This document shows positions 63,503 to 64,000 of a DNA stretch of 64,000 nucleotides, piece by piece (position 1 is the first letter of the stretch; the number at the start of each line of letters is the position of its first letter). The stretch lies in assembly GCF_963678875.1 (NCBI RefSeq), contig NZ_OY787456.1, forward strand, positions 1,984,001 through 2,048,000, written 5' to 3'. The position numbers were made by a program, and so were the translations under genes. Source of the stretch: an uncultured Hyphomonas sp. Its GTDB lineage: Bacteria; Pseudomonadota; Alphaproteobacteria; Caulobacterales; Hyphomonadaceae. The notes beneath the pieces are model-generated. The model did no database searches, was not told the DNA's origin, and saw nothing but the letters and a program-made list of their open reading frames with translations.

Positions 63503-63504
63503 AA

Positions 63505-63534
63505 AACGGCGTTCCGGTTTCCCGAAACGCCGTT
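63505..63534 (-). terminator. intrinsic terminator of katG
   Basis: A 13-bp stem with one mismatch (AACGGCGTT-CCGG side at 63505-63517) closes a 4-nt loop. On the minus strand it is followed by TTTTCTATTT, as expected for katG; it may also stop transcripts from rsmA. Confidence 0.8.
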
Positions 63535-63556
63535 CCCAATATCGTTCGCTATCGTC

Positions 63557-64000
63557 TTAGATATCGAAGCGGTCTGCGTTCATCACCTTGGTCCAGGCCG
63601 CAACGAAGTCCTTCACGAACTTCTCCTTGTTGTCGTCCTGAGCATAGACTTCGGCGTAAGCCCGCAGGATCGAGCTCGAACCGAAGACCAAGTCGAGGCG
63701 TGTCGCCGTCCACTTGGTCTTGCCGCTCTTGCGGTCACGAACCTCATAGACGCCATCGGTACTGGTCGGGTTCCATGTGTTCGACATGTCCGTCAGATTG
63801 ACAAAGAAGTCCGTTGTCAGAGCACCGACCTTGTCCGTGAACACGCCGTGTGCGGATCCGCCATGGTTCGTGCCGATCACGCGCATGCCGCCGACCAGAA
63901 CAGTCATTTCCGGTGCGGTGAGCCCCAGCAGCTGGGTGTGGTCCAGCATGATCTCTTCCGGTTTTACCGCATAGGCTTCCTTGATCCAGTTGCGGTAGCC
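63557..64000 (-). CDS. katG: catalase-peroxidase KatG, C-terminal part only
   Basis: The gene runs off the right edge; the last 148 codons are seen. They match the C-terminal, haem-free peroxidase-like domain: AYAVKPEEIMLDH, LGLTAPEMTVLVGGMRV, FFVNLTDMSNTW, and the end FVAAWTKVMNADRFDI. The active-site His and the Met-Tyr-Trp adduct lie in the missing part. The gene ends in a typical terminator. Confidence 0.96.
   Translation of the reverse strand, partial: GYRNWIKEAYAVKPEEIMLDHTQLLGLTAPEMTVLVGGMRVIGTNHGGSAHGVFTDKVGALTTDFFVNLTDMSNTWNPTSTDGVYEVRDRKSGKTKWTATRLDLVFGSSSILRAYAEVYAQDDNKEKFVKDFVAAWTKVMNADRFDI

Noticed and set aside
1..64000. CRISPR arrays, insertion sequences, phage modules, toxin-antitoxin or restriction systems
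   Set aside because: I looked for regularly spaced repeats, transposase or integrase motifs and nuclease or methylase pairs and found none; the only tandem array is the three 10-mers at 25614-25643.

Overview
The window is a dense stretch of alphaproteobacterial chromosome. It most resembles the order Caulobacterales, probably Hyphomonadaceae (Hyphomonas-like). Grounds: high-GC coding DNA; an adjacent divK-pleD pair; an HdaA-type DnaA-related protein; NDUFA12, DUF2155 and MlaD genes in one unit; a GAAC-N7-GAAC SOS box of the alphaproteobacterial type before dinB; and a CtrA-like site before divK. The genus is inferred from gene content and was not tested by a search. No insertion sequence, phage module or CRISPR array is visible.

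Layout. 1-5.4 kb: the 3' part of a PfaC-like polyunsaturated/secondary-lipid synthase (CLF-AT-four hot-dog domains), a tail-to-tail Sfp-type phosphopantetheinyl transferase and tRNA-Ser(GCU). 5.5-15.3 kb: an iron oxygenase, thiS-thiG, an aroQ-accB-accC-aat run, a reverse NDUFA12-mlaD-DUF2155 unit, a degenerate NrdJ-like protein and an exported pentapeptide-repeat protein. 15.3-26.6 kb: aspS, rnd, the DUF2066-hdaA-ppk-ppx unit, purM-purN, ndk and a PhnA-like zinc ribbon protein. 26.6-32.3 kb: an acyltransferase, holC, pepA and lptF-lptG. 32.4-42.7 kb: topA, an M23 peptidase, rnr, a Nudix hydrolase, rpmG, an MFS transporter and pleD-divK. 42.8-52.3 kb: dinB, RidA, GDPD, a FemAB-like protein, HIT, and gatB, gatA and gatC scattered among small genes. 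52.4-57.9 kb: ruvX, an AEC transporter, pyrB, a pseudo-dihydroorotase, plsY and dprA. 58.0-64 kb: lptD, surA, pdxA, rsmA and the 3' end of katG.

Most genes are housekeeping: fatty-acid initiation (accBC), envelope biogenesis (lptF, lptG, lptD, surA, mlaD, plsY), tRNA charging and amidation (aspS, gatABC), cell-cycle signalling (divK, pleD, hdaA), DNA transactions (topA, dprA, ruvX, dinB, holC) and nucleotide synthesis (purMN, pyrB, ndk). Many adjacent same-strand genes overlap by 1-8 nt (ATGA, GTGA, TGATG), which suggests translational coupling.

The points most worth a second look are: a non-catalytic NrdJ relative; a dihydroorotase lacking its metal ligands; an HdaA whose P-loop lysine is leucine; the separation of lptFG from lptD by a 25.7-kb block that looks circularly permuted relative to the usual order; a perfect SOS box in front of a zinc-ribbon-fused DinB; and the lipid synthase next to a tRNA gene.
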